NCBI GenBank assembly: GCA_963781035.1
Contig: CAWAEN010000009.1
Span: forward strand, 496,001 to 560,000
Direction of reading: 5' to 3'
DNA: 64,000 nt
From: SZUA-35 sp963781035
Lineage (GTDB): Bacteria > Actinomycetota > Acidimicrobiia > Acidimicrobiales > SZUA-35
The notes below the pieces were generated by a model. That model did no database searches, was not told where the DNA came from, and saw only the letters and a program-made list of their open reading frames with translations. The position numbers and the translations under genes are program-made. The stretch's first letter is position 1. Every line of letters starts with the position of its first letter. Of the stretch, positions 29,288-38,190 are shown one piece after another.

Positions 29288-30469
29288 TCAGTCGATGTCT
29301 TCACCGACGTCGATGACCGATGCCGGGATCTCGAAGCCCTGTGCCTCGGCGTTTGACGTGCTGTAGCGAACGAGCTCGTTCTCGAACTGCTGGATCGGGA
29401 AGTCAGCCGGCGTCGCCGTCCCGGCGAGAATCTGACACGCATAGTCAGCGTTGCGCTGACCATCACCGTAGTAGTCGAGCCCGGTGCCGATCGCAGCCCC
29501 GGCCTGGGTGATGCCGGAGTCCTGAGCGATCATCGGGATGTCGAAGTCGTCCGCCACTTGGACCATGCCACCCAATCCGTTGACCAGGATCGAATCGGTC
29601 GGGACGAAGAAGAAGTCGATGCCACGGGTGGCGAGCGAGTTGGCTGCGGTGCCGACCTCGCTCGAGTCGCCGATCGTGGCGGTCTCCACGGTCCAGCCGC
29701 GAGCCTCGGCCTCTGCCTCCATCTTCGCGAGAGCGACCTCGCTGTTGACCTGGGACGGATCGTAAGCCACGCCGATGGTGTCGGCATCGGGGTTGATCTC
29801 CGCGGCAATGTCGAACATGCCTTCGACGGGAGCGTCCGCCTGCCAACCCGCCAGCCATGACGGCTTGTCATCGGGGCCGACTGCCGCGCCGGCAGCGAAT
29901 GGATCGGTGACCGCACCGAAGAGCACCGGGGTCTCCCGGCCGTCTGCTTCGTTCGCCGCCACGGTCGCCTGCAGCACCGGAGTCGAGATGGCGAGAATCA
30001 AGTCGACGTCTGCGTCGAGGAACGAAGCGATGATCGGCGCCAGTTGCGACCCGTCACCTTCTGCGTTGCGGTAGTCGAGCGTTGCGTCGACGGCGGAACA
30101 CTCTGCCATGCCGTCGGTGAATCCATCCTTGACCAGTTCGAGCGCAGCGACAGGAGCGATGTTCGCGATGCCGATGGTTGCGGTGACGGGGTCGTCAGCA
30201 GGCGCTTCTGTTGTTTCGGTTGCTTCGGCCTCGGTCGTGTCAGCGGTGTCATCCGCTTCGGTCGTGTCAGCGGTGTCATCCGCTTCGGTCGTGTCAGCGC
30301 TCTCGTCGACGGCATCGTCGCTTCCGCCACACGCCGCCGCCGCCAGCACCAAGGCGACGAACACGGCACTGAGCCGCAGCCGCTTGGCGGCACGGCCCGT
30401 CGAGGTTGCTTCGCCGAGAACGGGGTCGCTCGGGGTCGAATTCGAATCGGATTGGGATGTCATGGTCAT
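29288..30469 (-). CDS. ABC transporter substrate-binding lipoprotein (TrpX-like)
   Basis: The 393-residue protein has a signal peptide with lipobox AAAC (VLAAAACGGSDD), a Thr/Asp/Glu linker made of near-identical repeats, and from about residue 95 a periplasmic-binding fold of the COG2984 type (ATIGIANIAPVAALELVKDG, VGVSADP-like core replaced by TIGVAYDPSQVNSE). The start ATG at 30469 is chosen because AGGAGGAGCAC stands directly before it. It delivers the solute to the downstream permease and ATPase. Confidence 0.9.
   Translation of the reverse strand: MTMTSQSDSNSTPSDPVLGEATSTGRAAKRLRLSAVFVALVLAAAACGGSDDAVDESADTTEADDTADTTEADDTADTTEAEATETTEAPADDPVTATIGIANIAPVAALELVKDGFTDGMAECSAVDATLDYRNAEGDGSQLAPIIASFLDADVDLILAISTPVLQATVAANEADGRETPVLFGAVTDPFAAGAAVGPDDKPSWLAGWQADAPVEGMFDIAAEINPDADTIGVAYDPSQVNSEVALAKMEAEAEARGWTVETATIGDSSEVGTAANSLATRGIDFFFVPTDSILVNGLGGMVQVADDFDIPMIAQDSGITQAGAAIGTGLDYYGDGQRNADYACQILAGTATPADFPIQQFENELVRYSTSNAEAQGFEIPASVIDVGEDID
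30238..30304. repeat. 27-bp tandem repeat in the lipoprotein linker
   Basis: GTGTCATCCGCTTCGGTC plus GTGTCAGCG repeats about two and a half times with near-perfect identity, encoding ADDTADTTE units of the binding-protein linker. Such coding repeats can change copy number by slippage. Confidence 0.8.
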
Positions 30470-30601
30470 GTGCTCCTCCTGGACAGCTCCTGCAGTGTGG
30501 CGCGCGACACGGCCCATCACACGAAAACATCTCGTCCCGCTGTCGCTCTCCGCCCGTCGGCCGCAGCTCGAGCGGTGAATGAGGCGTAGCGTGGCCTGAC
30601 G

Positions 30602-32662
30602 ATGATCGTGGCTTGCGAAGAAGGAGACGAGGTCGGCATCCTGGCTGCTCCTTTGGAGTTGGCGTGCGGCCTCGTGTTGCCGAACCGCCTCGTCAAGGCC
30701 GCGATGTCGGACTCGTTGGGCGATGGCCGGGGAAACCCCACGGACTCGCAGCTCGGTCTGTATCAGCGATGGTTGGACGGAGGCGCAGCACTCGCGATCG
30801 TCGGTGAGATGCAGGTCGACCCGAGGTATCCCGAGAAGCCGGGAAATCTCGTCCTCGGTGCCTCGGCTTCGAAGTCAGCTCTCCGCCGTTTGGCTTCGCT
30901 CGGCGATGGGAGTCGTGGCCATGTCTGGCCACAGCTCGGCCACGCCGGTGCCCTGGCTCATGAGCCAATCTCTCGACCCGCCGGCCCGTCAGCACTCGAC
31001 GTCGAGGGGCTCACCTGCGCCGAGCTCTCCCTCGTCGACATCGAGGAACTCCCGGCAACGTATGCACGCGCTGCTCGTCGAGCTCTCGATGCCGGATTCA
31101 CCGGAGTGGAAGTCCATGCCGGACACGGGTTTCTGCTGAGCCAGTTCCTGTCGCCGCTGTTCAACCATCGAACCGATCGCTACGGCGGCTCGATTGAAAA
31201 CAGATGCCAGATCCTGGTGGACATCGTTCATCGGATCCGCGCCGAAACCGGGACCGGTTTCGCGATCGGCGTCAAGATCAACGCTACTGACCAACTCGAC
31301 GGCGGACTCACCGAGAAGGACGCACTCGCTGCCATCGGACTCCTCGGCAGGACGTCGGTCGACGTGATCGACATCAGCGGTGGCACATACTTTCCTGGGG
31401 CCGCTTCGAGTTCTGATCGCGTCTCGACCGGCCCCTACTTCGCCGACTTCGCCCGAAAGGCACGCACCGTGACCGACTCGGCGCTGATGTTGACCGGCGG
31501 AGTCAAGACACGGAGCGAGGCAGCGAGCCTCATCGCAAGCGGCGATGTCGATCTCGTGGGGTTGGCGAGGGCAATGGTTCTCGATCCGGAGCTCGCCTCG
31601 ACATGGCTGGGCCCGGCCTCGACCGATCCAGAGTTTCCTGCATTCGTCTCGCCACCCGCCGGAGGGATCACGGCTTGGTACACGATGCGCATGACCGCAA
31701 TCGCGGAGGGCCGGGAACGATCGTTCGACCCGACACTGGCGGACGCCGTAGCAGCGTACGAATCACGGGACGCTGATCGCATCGACGCCTGGAAAGCAAC
31801 GTTCGGCTCGCCAACGGGACAGTCTTCTACGGCTACTCCTGGGAATGCCATGACCTCAGCCACGACAACCGATCACGCAAGCGATTCCATTGCCTGGCGC
31901 GAAGCCGGCACAGGTGAACCCATCGTCTTCCTCCATGGACTCGGCGGCACGCGCACGTCGTGGGGACCGCAGCTGCGCGGACTCTGCGATCGATTCCGCT
32001 GCATTGCCTGGGACATGCCTGGATACGGGGCGTCTGCACCGCTGGAGCCGCTGACGTTCCGAGGCATCGCTGACCGACTCGTCGAGCTCCTCGATCTTCT
32101 CGACATCGGGGCAGCCACGCTCGTTGGGCTGTCATTCGGAGGCATGCACGCACTCCACACTGCGCTCGAACACCCGGACCGCGTCGCCCGCTTGGTGCTG
32201 GCCGACAGCAGTCCGGCCTTCGGTATCGACGGCACCACTCGAGAAGAGTGGACGCGAGACCGCCTCGATCCGATCGACGCCGGAGGTTCGCCAGCCGATG
32301 CAGCAGAGATCGTCGTCGATGCCATCACGGCTGCTCCTCTGAGTGGTGAGATTCGAGCAGAGACCATTGCGTCGTTCGGTCGGATTTCGGCTCGAGGTTT
32401 CCGAGCCGCCGTCGATTGCTTGCCAACCAACGATGTGCGGGCCAGGCTCGGCGAGATCAGCCAACCCACGTTGGTCGTCGTCGGCGAACTCGACGAGGAA
32501 ACCCCCGTTGCCTACTCCCAACTCCTCGCAGATGGCATTCGAAACAGCGAACTGCGAATTCTCCCCGGCGTCGGCCATCTGACTCCAGCCGAGGATCCCG
32601 AACAGTTCAATTCCGCTCTCATGAGCTTTCTCACCGCAACCGCCAAAGGACCAACCGGATGA
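30602..32662 (+). CDS. Old-yellow-enzyme family oxidoreductase fused to alpha/beta hydrolase
   Basis: One open frame of 686 residues joins two enzymes. Residues 1 to about 400 are an NADH:flavin oxidoreductase (LVLPNRLVKAAMSD, VEVHAGHGFLLSQFLSP, RTDRYGGSIENR, MLTGGVKTRSEA). From about residue 417 an alpha/beta hydrolase follows (IVFLHGLGGTRTSW, nucleophile GLSFGG, late histidine LPGVGHLTPAEDP). An ATG at 31850 could start the hydrolase separately, and ATGA there would fit the overlap style of this operon if one base were lost or gained upstream. It heads a four-gene coupled operon. Confidence 0.78.
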   Translation: MIVACEEGDEVGILAAPLELACGLVLPNRLVKAAMSDSLGDGRGNPTDSQLGLYQRWLDGGAALAIVGEMQVDPRYPEKPGNLVLGASASKSALRRLASLGDGSRGHVWPQLGHAGALAHEPISRPAGPSALDVEGLTCAELSLVDIEELPATYARAARRALDAGFTGVEVHAGHGFLLSQFLSPLFNHRTDRYGGSIENRCQILVDIVHRIRAETGTGFAIGVKINATDQLDGGLTEKDALAAIGLLGRTSVDVIDISGGTYFPGAASSSDRVSTGPYFADFARKARTVTDSALMLTGGVKTRSEAASLIASGDVDLVGLARAMVLDPELASTWLGPASTDPEFPAFVSPPAGGITAWYTMRMTAIAEGRERSFDPTLADAVAAYESRDADRIDAWKATFGSPTGQSSTATPGNAMTSATTTDHASDSIAWREAGTGEPIVFLHGLGGTRTSWGPQLRGLCDRFRCIAWDMPGYGASAPLEPLTFRGIADRLVELLDLLDIGAATLVGLSFGGMHALHTALEHPDRVARLVLADSSPAFGIDGTTREEWTRDRLDPIDAGGSPADAAEIVVDAITAAPLSGEIRAETIASFGRISARGFRAAVDCLPTNDVRARLGEISQPTLVVVGELDEETPVAYSQLLADGIRNSELRILPGVGHLTPAEDPEQFNSALMSFLTATAKGPTG

Positions 32663-33835
32663 GCACTCCCCTCCACACACCGGAACGCCAGGAAATCGTC
32701 GACAAGATGGCCGAGCTCGGGCCGCTGTTCGCCAAGCGCGCTGACGCCGTCGATCGAGACGCCGCCTTTCCGTACGAGAACTGGGAAGACCTGAAGGCTG
32801 CCGGCCTTCTCGGCATCGCCATTCCGTCGAGCGCCGGAGGACTCGGCGGTGACTTCGTCGCCTACGCGCTCGCATCAGAGGAGCTGGGACGCCACTGCGC
32901 CACCACCGGGCTGACGTTCAACATGCACGTGGCCACGACGCTGTTGGTTGGTCAGATCGCCGACATGCTCGACCTCGACGACGATGCGATGGCCATGCTC
33001 GAACCCAGCCGGCAGGAGCTCTGGGCCGGCGTCGTCGAGCAGAACCACATCCACAGCCAACCGTTCTCCGAAGGATTGCAGGCTGGTGCAACGGCTGGCT
33101 ACGCCACCAGGGCGAAGCCGGTCGACGGTGGCTATCTCGTGACCGGGAAGAAGATCTTCGCTTCGCTCGCCGGTGCGTGTGATTACCACAACGTGTTGTG
33201 TCAGGTCGAGGGCGACGATCGTCTGCGACTCCTCGGCGTACCTCACCGGGGCGAGGGCGTTTCGATCGTGGGAGGTTGGGACCCGCTGGGCATGCGGGGC
33301 ACCGACTCGCGCAATCTGGTCATGGAGGATGTCTTCGTTCCGAACGAGCACGAGTGGCTTCCGCCCGGTGTGTTCAATCAGGCCGCCGATCGATTCCCGT
33401 ACTTCTTCATGACGCTGTCGTTCTCCTACCTCGGCATGATGCGAGGCATCCTCGATGCGACCGAGGAGTACCTGAAGCAGCGGTGGGCGCCGCGACCACG
33501 CCATCAAACAGCAGGGTTGGGCGGAGATGAACATTCGCTACGAGCAGGCCCAGTCGCTGTGTTACCGAGTGCTGGCCGATTCCTGCATCGACCCCACGCC
33601 CGAGCAGATCAAGCGGGCCTGGGTGTCGCTCTACACGACGATGGAAGGTGCACCGGAAATGGCCTCGACGGCGATCCGGATTTGCGGTGGCCGCTCGATG
33701 CTGCGCCCGAGTTACCTCGAACGGGCATTCCGCGACGCCCGATGCGGGGCCACGATGTTGCCGTGGAGCGTGGAGGTGGTGCTCCTTCGTCTCGGCCGCT
33801 ACGGCTTGTTCGATCCATCCGAGGGAGAAAGCTGA
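32659..33835 (+). CDS. Acyl-CoA dehydrogenase family protein (one frameshift)
   Basis: Two frames join near 33485 into about 391 residues: the N-terminal part (WEDLKAAGLLGIAIPSSAGG, ELWAGVVEQNH) reads to QRW, then one extra base shifts the frame and it resumes as RRDHAIKQQGWAEMNIRYEQ to RYGLFDPSEGES. The helical and beta parts of the FAD-dependent acyl-CoA dehydrogenase fold are both present, and ICGGRSMLRPSYLERAFRDA is the usual C-terminal region. It may dehydrogenate a CoA ester or act as a flavin monooxygenase of the same fold. Its ATG overlaps the upstream stop. Confidence 0.82.
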
Positions 33836-34881
33836 TGAACAGCGGCGAAGCCGAGTGGCGGTGGGTTGATCGGTATGCCGAGCAGTTCCGGGCGTGTGAA
33901 CTGCAACCCAGCGAGTTCGCCGTGTTGTTGTATGAAGCGTCGAGCAAGCCCGAGATCGTGAACTCGGCCCGCATGGCGCTCGAAATGCTCGGCGCTGCGG
34001 TTGCCGAGATCCGCATGCCAACCCCGGCCAATCCCGGCCCGCTTCCCATCAAGTCGACCGGCGCGTCGCAAGCCATCGCCGGTCACCGGCCGGCCATCGC
34101 TGCGCTGTCGTCGGCTGACTTCGTGGTCGACTGCACGGCCGAAGGTCTGCTCCACGCCCCCGAGCTGGGCGAGATCCTGGGCGGCGGCGCGCGTGTGTTG
34201 ATGATCTCGGCTGAGCACCCGCAGAACGCCGAGCGCTGGCCCCACGACCCTGCGTTCAAGGACAAGGTGGAGCGTGGTGTTGCCCTCATCGAGGCGGCGA
34301 AGACGATGACCATCACGTCCGAGGCTGGAACGGATCTGACCGTTGATCTCGACGGCGCATTCCGGGCCGGCTCCTATGGCTGGTGCACCGAACCAGGCAC
34401 GATCGCGCACTGGCCGGGAGGCCTCGTGCTCGCCTTCCCGGCAGCCAACACCGTCAACGGCAGAGTCGTGTTGGCCACGGGCGACATCAATCTCACGTTC
34501 AACGAGTACATCCGCGATCCGATCACCCTCACCGTCGTCGACGACTACGTGGTCGACATTGCGGGTGAGGGCCACGACGCCGAACTCATGCGCTCCTACC
34601 TCGCCGCCTTCGAAGAAACGGAGGCCTACGCGGTCAGCCATGTCGGCTGGGGAATGAATACTGCGGCCCGCTGGGAAAGCCTCGCGATGTGGGACAAATC
34701 AGCGCTCAACGGCACCGAGCTCCGAGCGTTCGCCGGCAACGTCGTCTACTCGACCGGAGCCAACGAAGTCGCCGGCCGCTTCTGCCGCGGCCACTTCGAC
34801 CTACCGATGCGCAACTGCACCGTCGCCCTCGACGGAGACCCCGTCGTCTCTGCCGGCCAACTCCGATCGGATCTTGCGTGA
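33835..34881 (+). CDS. 2,5-dihydroxypyridine dioxygenase-like (NicX/M29 superfamily)
   Basis: The 348-residue protein resembles the NicX family, which shares its fold with M29 aminopeptidases. Typical stretches are YGWCTEPGTIAHWPGG, VVLATGDINLTFNEYIRDP, AYAVSHVGWGMNTAARW and DLPMRNCTVALDG. NicX opens the pyridine ring in aerobic nicotinate breakdown using iron. Other nicotinate genes are not seen here, so the ring substrate may differ. The ATG overlaps the preceding stop (TGATG) and the stop overlaps the next GTG. Confidence 0.72.
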   Translation: MNSGEAEWRWVDRYAEQFRACELQPSEFAVLLYEASSKPEIVNSARMALEMLGAAVAEIRMPTPANPGPLPIKSTGASQAIAGHRPAIAALSSADFVVDCTAEGLLHAPELGEILGGGARVLMISAEHPQNAERWPHDPAFKDKVERGVALIEAAKTMTITSEAGTDLTVDLDGAFRAGSYGWCTEPGTIAHWPGGLVLAFPAANTVNGRVVLATGDINLTFNEYIRDPITLTVVDDYVVDIAGEGHDAELMRSYLAAFEETEAYAVSHVGWGMNTAARWESLAMWDKSALNGTELRAFAGNVVYSTGANEVAGRFCRGHFDLPMRNCTVALDGDPVVSAGQLRSDLA

Positions 34882-36200
34882 GCAACCACTTCTCTGACTA
34901 CTCCCGCATCCGGATGCTGTGGCCGGACCATCTCGGTTTGGCGAGGGGGAAATACGTGCCGGCGCGATTGGCTGACCGGGGTTCGTCGTTCTGTGTCACC
35001 ACGTTCGCCATGTCGTATGACCGTGATCTGATCGACGCTCCGCATGCGTATCTCGTCGACGGTTTGAAAGACGTGCACGGCCATCTCGACGTCGACACGA
35101 TGCGGCCGTCGTGGGAAGACGATCGCACCGGCGTCGCCGTTGCCCACCTCACCCTCGGTGACGCGCCCTACGAGGCGTCCAGTCGCGTTGCGCTCCAACG
35201 ATCGATCGCCAAGTGGGCCGAGCTCGGTTGTCGGCCCAAGGTCGGTATCGAGCTCGAGGGCTACCTGCTCCACCCCGACGGCGATGGCGGTTGGGAACGT
35301 TACGTCAACCCGCATTCGATGGTGTACGGCACGGGCCCGCTCGGTGACCCCTCCGGGTTTCTCGACGACGTGATGTTCACAGCCGAACACTGCGGGTTCA
35401 GCGTCGAGTCGGCCCACGTGGAGTTCGATGAGTCCCAATTCGAGTTCACGCTCGAGTACGACGATGCCCTGCAAGCGGTCGACGACATCTTCGTGTTCAA
35501 GGTGATGGTCCGTGAACTGGCGATCGAACGCGGTCTCGACTTCACGTTCCTCGGCAAGCCGTTCCCTCGAGTCTCCGGCTCGGGCCTTCACATCAACTTC
35601 AGTTTCCTCGACGACGTCGATCGGCCGGCCCTGGCCGACCCGACGAATGAGCACGGCATGAGCGAGCTCGCACTCCAGTGCGTCGCCGGTCTTGTCGAGC
35701 ATCATCAGGCACTCACCGCGATCGTGGCGCCCACGGTCAACGCCTACCGGCGCCTGCAGCCGGGAACGCTCGCTGGTTGTTGGGCAAACTGGGGTGTGGA
35801 TCACCGAAACGTCACCAACCGCATCCCTGCCCACGGCGGTTCGTCCATGCGGATCGAAAACCGGCTCGGTGATGGCGCCATGAACGTCCACCTCGGCGTC
35901 ACCGCCGTCCTGGAAGCAGCCCGCCTCGGAGCGGTCAGCCGCTCGACACCCCCGCCCGCCTACACCGGCGCTGGGTTCGAAGACGGCGGCGGCTGCCCCC
36001 GCAGCGCCGACTCCCTCGCCCTCGCCCTCGACCACCTCGAAGCCGACACCGATCTCCGCAACGCGATCGGCGACGGCGTCACTGCCAACTTCATCGCCAA
36101 CAAACGCCACGAAGCACAACGATTCATCGAAGGCGGACACTCCATCGAGGGCGACGAACTCTCCGCCTTCGAATGTGCCCACTACCTCCCCTACCACTAG
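34878..36200 (+). CDS. Glutamine-synthetase-family ligase
   Basis: The 440-residue protein has the glutamine synthetase catalytic pattern: metal site VGIELEGYLL near residue 115, FDESQFEFTL, SGSGLHINFSF near residue 235, NAYRRLQPG near residue 292 and SSMRIENR near residue 330. It lacks the exact motifs of true GlnA and matches gamma-glutamyl amine or amide ligase relatives. In this catabolic operon it could glutamylate an amine or consume released ammonia. The GTG start overlaps the NicX-like stop as GTGA. Confidence 0.8.
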   Translation: MSNHFSDYSRIRMLWPDHLGLARGKYVPARLADRGSSFCVTTFAMSYDRDLIDAPHAYLVDGLKDVHGHLDVDTMRPSWEDDRTGVAVAHLTLGDAPYEASSRVALQRSIAKWAELGCRPKVGIELEGYLLHPDGDGGWERYVNPHSMVYGTGPLGDPSGFLDDVMFTAEHCGFSVESAHVEFDESQFEFTLEYDDALQAVDDIFVFKVMVRELAIERGLDFTFLGKPFPRVSGSGLHINFSFLDDVDRPALADPTNEHGMSELALQCVAGLVEHHQALTAIVAPTVNAYRRLQPGTLAGCWANWGVDHRNVTNRIPAHGGSSMRIENRLGDGAMNVHLGVTAVLEAARLGAVSRSTPPPAYTGAGFEDGGGCPRSADSLALALDHLEADTDLRNAIGDGVTANFIANKRHEAQRFIEGGHSIEGDELSAFECAHYLPYH

Positions 36201-36214
36201 ACGCCCGAGGAAGA

Positions 36215-36271
36215 ATGACCACGAACCGAGAACTGCTCGAGCGTTGCCGAACAGGCTCGCACCCTTCCTGA
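36215..36271 (+). pseudogene. Possible truncated gene start after the ligase operon
   Basis: A good ribosome-binding site (GAGGAAGA) precedes ATG at 36215, opening MTTNRELLERCRTGSHPS before a stop. The start signal is in operon position but the reading frame dies after 18 codons, just before the repeats at 36350-36423. It may be a fifth operon gene cut by arrival of the accessory array. Evidence is weak. Confidence 0.3.
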
Positions 36272-36349
36272 GCCCGCTTCACGCCGAACCGATGTTCTGG
36301 GCCTCGGACTCCGTCCTGCAGCACTTGCCGCTACGCACTCATGGCGTCC

Positions 36350-36423
36350 AGCTGAGTCCATTGCGTCCGGTTCGCGTGTTGCCCTGTCCGGCCCAGTTCG
36401 CCCTGTCAGTAGAGCGCTCTACT
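36350..36423 (+). repeat. Repeat copy 0 ending in 16-bp palindrome
   Basis: GCTGAGTCCATTGCGTCCGG followed by a TGTTGCCCTGTCCGG element and the perfect palindrome AGTAGAGCGCTCTACT (36408-36423). Related copies lie at about 37380-37442 and 38300-38374. This copy lacks the tRNA-like part. It stands upstream of the small protein/nucleotidyltransferase pair. Confidence 0.75.
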
Positions 36424-36488
36424 ATCTCCGGGCTTCGACGCACGCTGTCGTAGGCGACACGGTGACCGCTGATACCTACACTGCGAGG

Positions 36489-36725
36489 GTGACTCTGACC
36501 GACACCACCGACGAAGCCCGACGGCGGCAACTCGAGTCCTATTCGTCGATGCCCGGTGGCGACAAGATCATGTTGGCTGCCGAGATGGCCGAACAAGCAA
36601 AGGCCATTGCGATCGACGGAATCCGATCCCGTCATCCGACCATGGATGAGCCAGGTATCCAGGCGGCATGGCTTCACTTACTGCATGGCGAACTCGCTTC
36701 CCGCCTTTCCAGCCAGCTCAGCTGA
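36489..36725 (+). CDS. Small protein paired with nucleotidyltransferase
   Basis: The 78-residue protein (GTG 36489; an alternative GTG at 36462 adds 9 residues) reads DTTDEARRRQLESYSSMPGG, then AEMAEQAKAIAIDGIRSRHP. Small helical proteins of this style often precede nucleotidyltransferase genes in actinobacteria and may act as the antitoxin-like partner. No known domain is certain. It is 10 bases upstream of the nucleotidyltransferase gene. Confidence 0.6.
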   Translation: MTLTDTTDEARRRQLESYSSMPGGDKIMLAAEMAEQAKAIAIDGIRSRHPTMDEPGIQAAWLHLLHGELASRLSSQLS

Positions 36726-36735
36726 GAGCTCTTAG

Positions 36736-37284
36736 GTGCAGCACGAGCTACTCGCCAAGGTCGTCGAGGCACTCGATGCGGCCGGAATCAACCACATGGT
36801 GACCGGTTCGTTCGCCAGCACCTTCCATGGTGAACCACGGATGACACGAGACATCGATGTCGTGATCGACCCCGACGAGACGAGCATCGTCTTGTTCGCC
36901 GAACAGTTCGACCCCGCAATCTTCTACATGAACGACGCCACCGCGGCGACGGCACAGCGGGACATGTTCAACGTCATCGACGTCACGACAGGGTGGAAAG
37001 TCGACCTCATCGTCCGAAAGGATCGACCTTTCAGTGTTGAGGAGTTCGGTCGCCGTGTCCCAGTGGTGATCGGCGGAGTTGCGACCTGTGTCGCGAGTGC
37101 CGAAGACACGATCCTGTCCAAGCTTGAGTGGTCCCACCGATCCGGATCCGAGCGGCAGATGCGCGACGTCGTGGCCGTGATCCAAGTCCAGCGCCAACAG
37201 CTCGACATCGACTACCTGGAGCATTGGGCGACCGAACTCGGCATAGCCGATCTGCTCCACGAAGCACTCAACGCCCGCGACTGA
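36736..37284 (+). CDS. Nucleotidyltransferase-fold protein (MNT/AbiEii-like)
   Basis: The 182-residue protein has the minimal nucleotidyltransferase signature: MVTGSFASTFHGEPRMTRDI with the DIDVVID double aspartate near residue 37, and a third acidic position in WKVDLIVRKD near residue 96. Such proteins serve as the enzyme half of toxin-antitoxin or abortive-infection pairs, transferring nucleotides to RNA or protein. Start is GTG at 36736. No terminator follows; the tRNA-like repeat begins 20 bases after the stop. Confidence 0.75.
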   Translation: MQHELLAKVVEALDAAGINHMVTGSFASTFHGEPRMTRDIDVVIDPDETSIVLFAEQFDPAIFYMNDATAATAQRDMFNVIDVTTGWKVDLIVRKDRPFSVEEFGRRVPVVIGGVATCVASAEDTILSKLEWSHRSGSERQMRDVVAVIQVQRQQLDIDYLEHWATELGIADLLHEALNARD

Positions 37285-37306
37285 CCGGGTCCAGCCAACA
37301 ACTTCG

Positions 37307-37389
37307 TGGAGCGGACGACCAGATTCGAACTGGCGACCCCAACCTTGGCAAGGTCCTGCCAGTCGTTCATCTGGTGCTGATGCGTCCGG
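37307..37389 (-). pseudogene. tRNA-Gly (GCC)-like pseudogene, copy 1
   Basis: On the minus strand CCGGACG pairs 6 of 7 with CGTCCGC, followed by TCCA. The T arm GCCAG-TTCGAAT-CTGGT is perfect and the anticodon loop TTGCCAA gives GCC (glycine) on a weakened stem. The D arm is not canonical: the GTAGCTCAG region and the GG pair are missing. It looks like a decayed tRNA-Gly gene, possibly still tRNA-shaped. Confidence 0.6.
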
Positions 37390-37442
37390 TTCGAGTGTTG
37401 CCTTGTCCGGCTCAGTCCGCCCTGCCAGTAGAGCGCTCTACT
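37380..37442 (+). repeat. Repeat copy 1 ending in 16-bp palindrome
   Basis: ATGCGTCCGGTTCGAGTGTT, then GCCTTGTCCGGCTCAGTCCG and the perfect palindrome AGTAGAGCGCTCTACT (37427-37442). It overlaps the acceptor end of the tRNA-like copy and lies upstream of the DUF433 gene. Confidence 0.75.
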
Positions 37443-37534
37443 GTGGACAACGGCATCTCCTGCGCCCCATCTCGATGACCAGCCGTGAAGTCGAACCGGC
37501 CCAGCAGCGAACGAATCCGGTCTACGATCTGGGC

Positions 37535-37768
37535 ATGACGCGCTTGGAACGGATCACCTCAAACCAAGAGATCTGCCACGGCCAACCGACGATTCACGGC
37601 ACACGCCACACCGTGGAGTCCCTCCTCGAGCTTCTCGCTTCGGGGATGACGAATGAGGAAATACTCGCCGACTACGAGGACCTGACGAATGACGACATTC
37701 TCGCTGCGCTGGAATTCGCAGCCTTGTCAGCTTCTGGCGGTCGAGTCATCCCCCTCGCATCTGCGTGA
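37535..37768 (+). CDS. DUF433 antitoxin
   Basis: The 77-residue protein (MTRLERITSNQEICHGQPTI) has the DUF433 pattern GxPTIHGTRHTVESLLELLASGMTNEEI (here in pieces PTIHGTRHTVE and SGMTNEEILADY) with a winged-helix-like fold used by VapB-type antitoxins. It overlaps the toxin gene by 4 bases (GTGA). It would bind and neutralise the PIN-like partner and repress the pair. Confidence 0.85.
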   Translation: MTRLERITSNQEICHGQPTIHGTRHTVESLLELLASGMTNEEILADYEDLTNDDILAALEFAALSASGGRVIPLASA

Positions 37769-38142
37769 GATTCCTCGTCGACGCACAGCTGCCTGCACGG
37801 CTCGCCACCTGGCTCAGCGAGCACGGCCACGATTCGCTACACACCAACGCACTCCCCGACGGAAACCGAACCGGCGACTCCGAGATTACATCCCTCGCTG
37901 ATGCTGACGATCGAGTCGTTGTCACCAAAGACCGAGACTTTCGCGACGGCCACATCCTCAGCGGGACACCAAGGCAGTTGCTCGTCGTTGCGACCGGCAA
38001 CATCACCAACAACGAGTTGATGGCAGCGTTCAATCAACATCTCGCAACAATCGTCAGCGCATTCGACGAAGCCGACATGGTCGAACTCAGACCGGACAAA
38101 CTCATCGCTCGGCCACGTCCCTCAACAGAATCGCCTCAGTAG
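37765..38142 (+). CDS. DUF5615 PIN-like toxin
   Basis: The 125-residue protein starts with the DUF5615 signature MRFLVDAQLPARLATWLSEH and has DADDRVVVTKDRDF near residue 47, holding the acidic residues of the PIN-like nuclease site. Such proteins are the toxin halves of DUF433/DUF5615 pairs and are presumed RNases. The GTG start is fixed by the overlap with the antitoxin stop. A terminator follows 22 bases after the stop. Confidence 0.85.
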   Translation: MRFLVDAQLPARLATWLSEHGHDSLHTNALPDGNRTGDSEITSLADADDRVVVTKDRDFRDGHILSGTPRQLLVVATGNITNNELMAAFNQHLATIVSAFDEADMVELRPDKLIARPRPSTESPQ

Positions 38143-38164
38143 CCCAGTCGACTACGAAAACCGG

Positions 38165-38190
38165 AAGAGGCCCACCGAAGTGGGCCTCTT
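38165..38190. terminator. Terminator hairpin after the toxin gene
   Basis: AAGAGGCCCAC and GTGGGCCTCTT form a perfect 11-bp stem with loop CGAA, the same loop as the terminator at 4371-4394. It ends the toxin-antitoxin transcript just before the second tRNA-like copy. Confidence 0.8.

Noticed and set aside
30238..30304. CRISPR-like direct repeats
   Set aside because: The units are contiguous, 27 bases long, without spacers, and encode the linker of a lipoprotein.
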